Part shown: positions 33,158 through 34,608 of the stretch, in pieces | How the letters are laid out: every line of letters begins with the position of its first letter | How positions within the stretch are numbered: position 1 is the stretch's first letter | From: Collinsella sp. | Lineage (GTDB): Bacteria > Actinomycetota > Coriobacteriia > Coriobacteriales > Coriobacteriaceae | Direction: 5' to 3' | DNA: 34,608 nt | Assembly: GCA_019414645.1 (NCBI GenBank) | Contig: DXLP01000023.1 | Location: 1-34,608 of the forward strand | Translations under genes and position numbers: made by a program | The notes under the pieces: model-generated | The model's database searches: none | What the model saw: the letters and a program-made list of their open reading frames with translations, nothing else | What the model was told of the DNA's origin: nothing

Positions 33158-34438
33158 ATGATTCGAGCTGCCCTGACGGTCGAAGAGGCCCTGGAGGGTA
33201 TGAAGTCCCTGGAGCCCAAGATTAAAAACTATGCGCGCCTGGTTGTCCGCAAGGGCGTAAACGTTAAGCCCGGCCAGGAAGTCGTCGTTCAGTCTCCGGT
33301 TGAGTGTGCGCCGTTTGCGCGCGTGGTGGTCGCGGAGGCCTATGCTGCCGGCGCCGGCCACGTGACGGTCATCTGGGCCGATGATGCCGTGACGAGGCTC
33401 ACGTACGAGCATGTCGAGAAAAGCTATTTTGAGCAGACGCCCGAGTGGAAGCGCCTGCAGCTGGATTCCCTGGCCCAGGACGGTGCCTGCTTTATCTTTA
33501 TCGAGGGTGCGGACCCCGCCGCCCTTAAGGGCATCGATCCCGCTAAGCCCGCTGCAGCTTCTAAGGCAAAGAACACGCAGTGCAAAGTTTTCCGCCGTGG
33601 ACTGGATTACAACATCAATCCGTGGTGCATCGCCGGCGCTCCGGTCGTGGCTTGGGCGCGCGAGGTGTTCCCGGGAGACGCCGATGAGGTTGCAATCTAT
33701 AAGCTGTGGAATGCGATTCTGCACACCGCTCGCGCCGATGGCCAGGACCCAGAGAGCGACTGGGAGCTCCACGACGCCGCATTCGAAAAGAACCTGCGTT
33801 TCCTGAACGACAATCGTTTCGACTGCCTGCATTACACCGCGGCAAATGGAACCGATCTGATGATTGGCATGACGAAGGGTCACGAGTGGGCCGGCGGCAA
33901 GGGCAAGACGCCCGATGGGCACCCCTTCTTCCCCAACATTCCCACCGAGGAAGTCTTCACTTCGCCCGATCGCATGCGCGCCGACGGTATCGTGTACTCG
34001 GCCATGCCGCTCATCCACCACGGCAATAAGGTCGACGATTTTTGGATTAAGTTCGAGGGCGGCCGCGTGGTGGACTACGACGCCCGCGTGGGCAAGGCAA
34101 CGCTTGCAAGTATCATCGATACGGACGAGGGCGCTGCTCACCTGGGAGAGGTCGCGCTCATTTCCAAGAACACGCCGATCCGCGAAAGTGGTGTTCTGTT
34201 CTACGATACGCTCTATGACGAGAACGCTAGCTGCCATCTCGCGCTAGGTGTCGGTTTCCCCGAATGCATCGAGGGTGGGTACGACATGTCCAAGGAGGAG
34301 CTCCTGGAGCATGGTGTTAACGTCTCGAGCACGCACGTCGATTTTATGATCGGCACGGACGACATCGATATTACGGGCATTACGCCTGATGGACGTGAAG
34401 TTGTGATTTTCCAGAACGGCCAATGGAGTTGGGAATAG
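33158..34438 (+). CDS. M29-family aminopeptidase
   Basis: The 426-residue product resembles thermophilic M29 aminopeptidases (AmpS/PepS-like), cytosolic metal-dependent exopeptidases. Recognisable parts are the N-terminal YARLVVRKGVNVKPGQEVVVQSP, the metal-site region FFPNIPTEEVFTSPDRMRADG, a later GAAHLGEVALISKNTPI, and CHLALGVGFPE and THVDFMIGT near the end. ATG 33158 has GGAG six bases upstream; ATG 33146 is an alternative. The gene stands alone between two terminator/promoter signals, and the tRNA-Lys promoter begins inside its last codons. Confidence 0.92.
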   Translation: MIRAALTVEEALEGMKSLEPKIKNYARLVVRKGVNVKPGQEVVVQSPVECAPFARVVVAEAYAAGAGHVTVIWADDAVTRLTYEHVEKSYFEQTPEWKRLQLDSLAQDGACFIFIEGADPAALKGIDPAKPAAASKAKNTQCKVFRRGLDYNINPWCIAGAPVVAWAREVFPGDADEVAIYKLWNAILHTARADGQDPESDWELHDAAFEKNLRFLNDNRFDCLHYTAANGTDLMIGMTKGHEWAGGKGKTPDGHPFFPNIPTEEVFTSPDRMRADGIVYSAMPLIHHGNKVDDFWIKFEGGRVVDYDARVGKATLASIIDTDEGAAHLGEVALISKNTPIRESGVLFYDTLYDENASCHLALGVGFPECIEGGYDMSKEELLEHGVNVSSTHVDFMIGTDDIDITGITPDGREVVIFQNGQWSWE

Positions 34439-34457
34439 TCCCAGACCGTGGTACAAT
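34429..34457 (+). promoter_or_regulatory. Promoter for tRNA-Lys
   Basis: TTGGGA (34429-34434) and TACAAT (34452-34457) with a 17-bp spacer; the -35 overlaps the end of the aminopeptidase gene. Confidence 0.65.
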
Positions 34458-34466
34458 GCCACTCGC

Positions 34467-34539
34467 GGGCCGTTAGCTCAGCTGGCAGAGCAGGGGACTT
34501 TTAATCCCAAGGTCCAGGGTTCGAACCCCTGACGGCCCA
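34467..34539 (+). tRNA. tRNA-Lys (anticodon UUU)
   Basis: Acceptor arms GGGCCGT and ACGGCCC pair fully. The D-arm is TTAGCTCAGCTGGCAGAGC, the anticodon loop CTTTTAA gives anticodon TTT, and the T-arm is CAGGGTTCGAACCCCTG. Discriminator A (34539) is followed by CCCA, so an exact CCA directly after it is not encoded. Nothing is recognised in the last 69 bases of the window. Confidence 0.96.
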
Positions 34540-34608
34540 CCCAAAGATTGTTGGGCTTATAGGACAAAATGTGTGTCCACGTTGGGGGCATCGGCGCAGG
34601 TCGATGCC

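Noticed and set aside
34540..34608. Partial feature at the right edge
   Set aside because: The last 69 bases show no ORF, tRNA or clear terminator.

Overview
The window is the chromosome-origin region of a moderately high-GC actinobacterium. Gene order (recF-dnaN-dnaA leftward; rpmH-rnpA-yidD-yidC-khpB-rsmG-parAB rightward), tandem WYL regulators, a sortase-anchored thioester/SpaA-type surface protein and the general protein style suggest a gut member of the Coriobacteriia, most likely Collinsella or a close relative. That placement is inference; no 16S or other marker gene is present.

Layout. 1-5627 (minus strand): recF, dnaN, dnaA and a gene placed directly upstream of dnaA that encodes a GHKL-type ATPase joined by a Gln/Pro/Tyr-rich linker to a winged-helix-like end. 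The dnaN-dnaA spacer (2225-2462) has an AT-rich segment, a DnaA-trio-like run and DnaA-box-like sites. A second group of box-like sites lies at 5630-5705, so the origin looks split in two. 5799-10940 (plus): rpmH, rnpA, yidD, yidC, khpB, then, after a strong terminator, rsmG, three perfect parS sites, parA, parB and a small membrane protein. Replication-origin genes therefore diverge from about 5.6-5.9 kb.

11.1-18.05 kb: rlmN (minus), divergent ddl and a DinG-type exonuclease-helicase (plus), meeting tail to tail a pair of WYL regulators resembling PafB/PafC (minus). 18.25-21.7 kb: a 1058-residue membrane protein made of an M28-peptidase-like fold split by a very long acidic insertion and lacking several expected metal ligands, plus a 72-residue membrane protein. 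21.7-25.2 kb: a 1143-residue LPXTG adhesin with a thioester domain and several SpaA/Cna-B-like repeats (minus).

25.46-26.0 kb: tRNA-Gly(CCC), its terminator, an inverted copy of the tRNA T-arm, and three 57-bp stem-loop modules at a 130-131 bp period that each end in a copy of the tRNA 3' end. This array is the least explained structure in the window. 26.1-34.6 kb (plus): purB, a TSCPD-domain protein coupled to a Tat-signal lipoprotein, an OmpR-type response regulator with its histidine kinase, purC, a small membrane protein, an M29 aminopeptidase and tRNA-Lys(UUU).

Together the left half handles replication initiation, segregation and translation/membrane insertion; the centre holds a probable DNA-damage group and cell-envelope proteins; the right half mixes purine synthesis with envelope signalling. 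No transposase, integrase, CRISPR array or phage gene was recognised.
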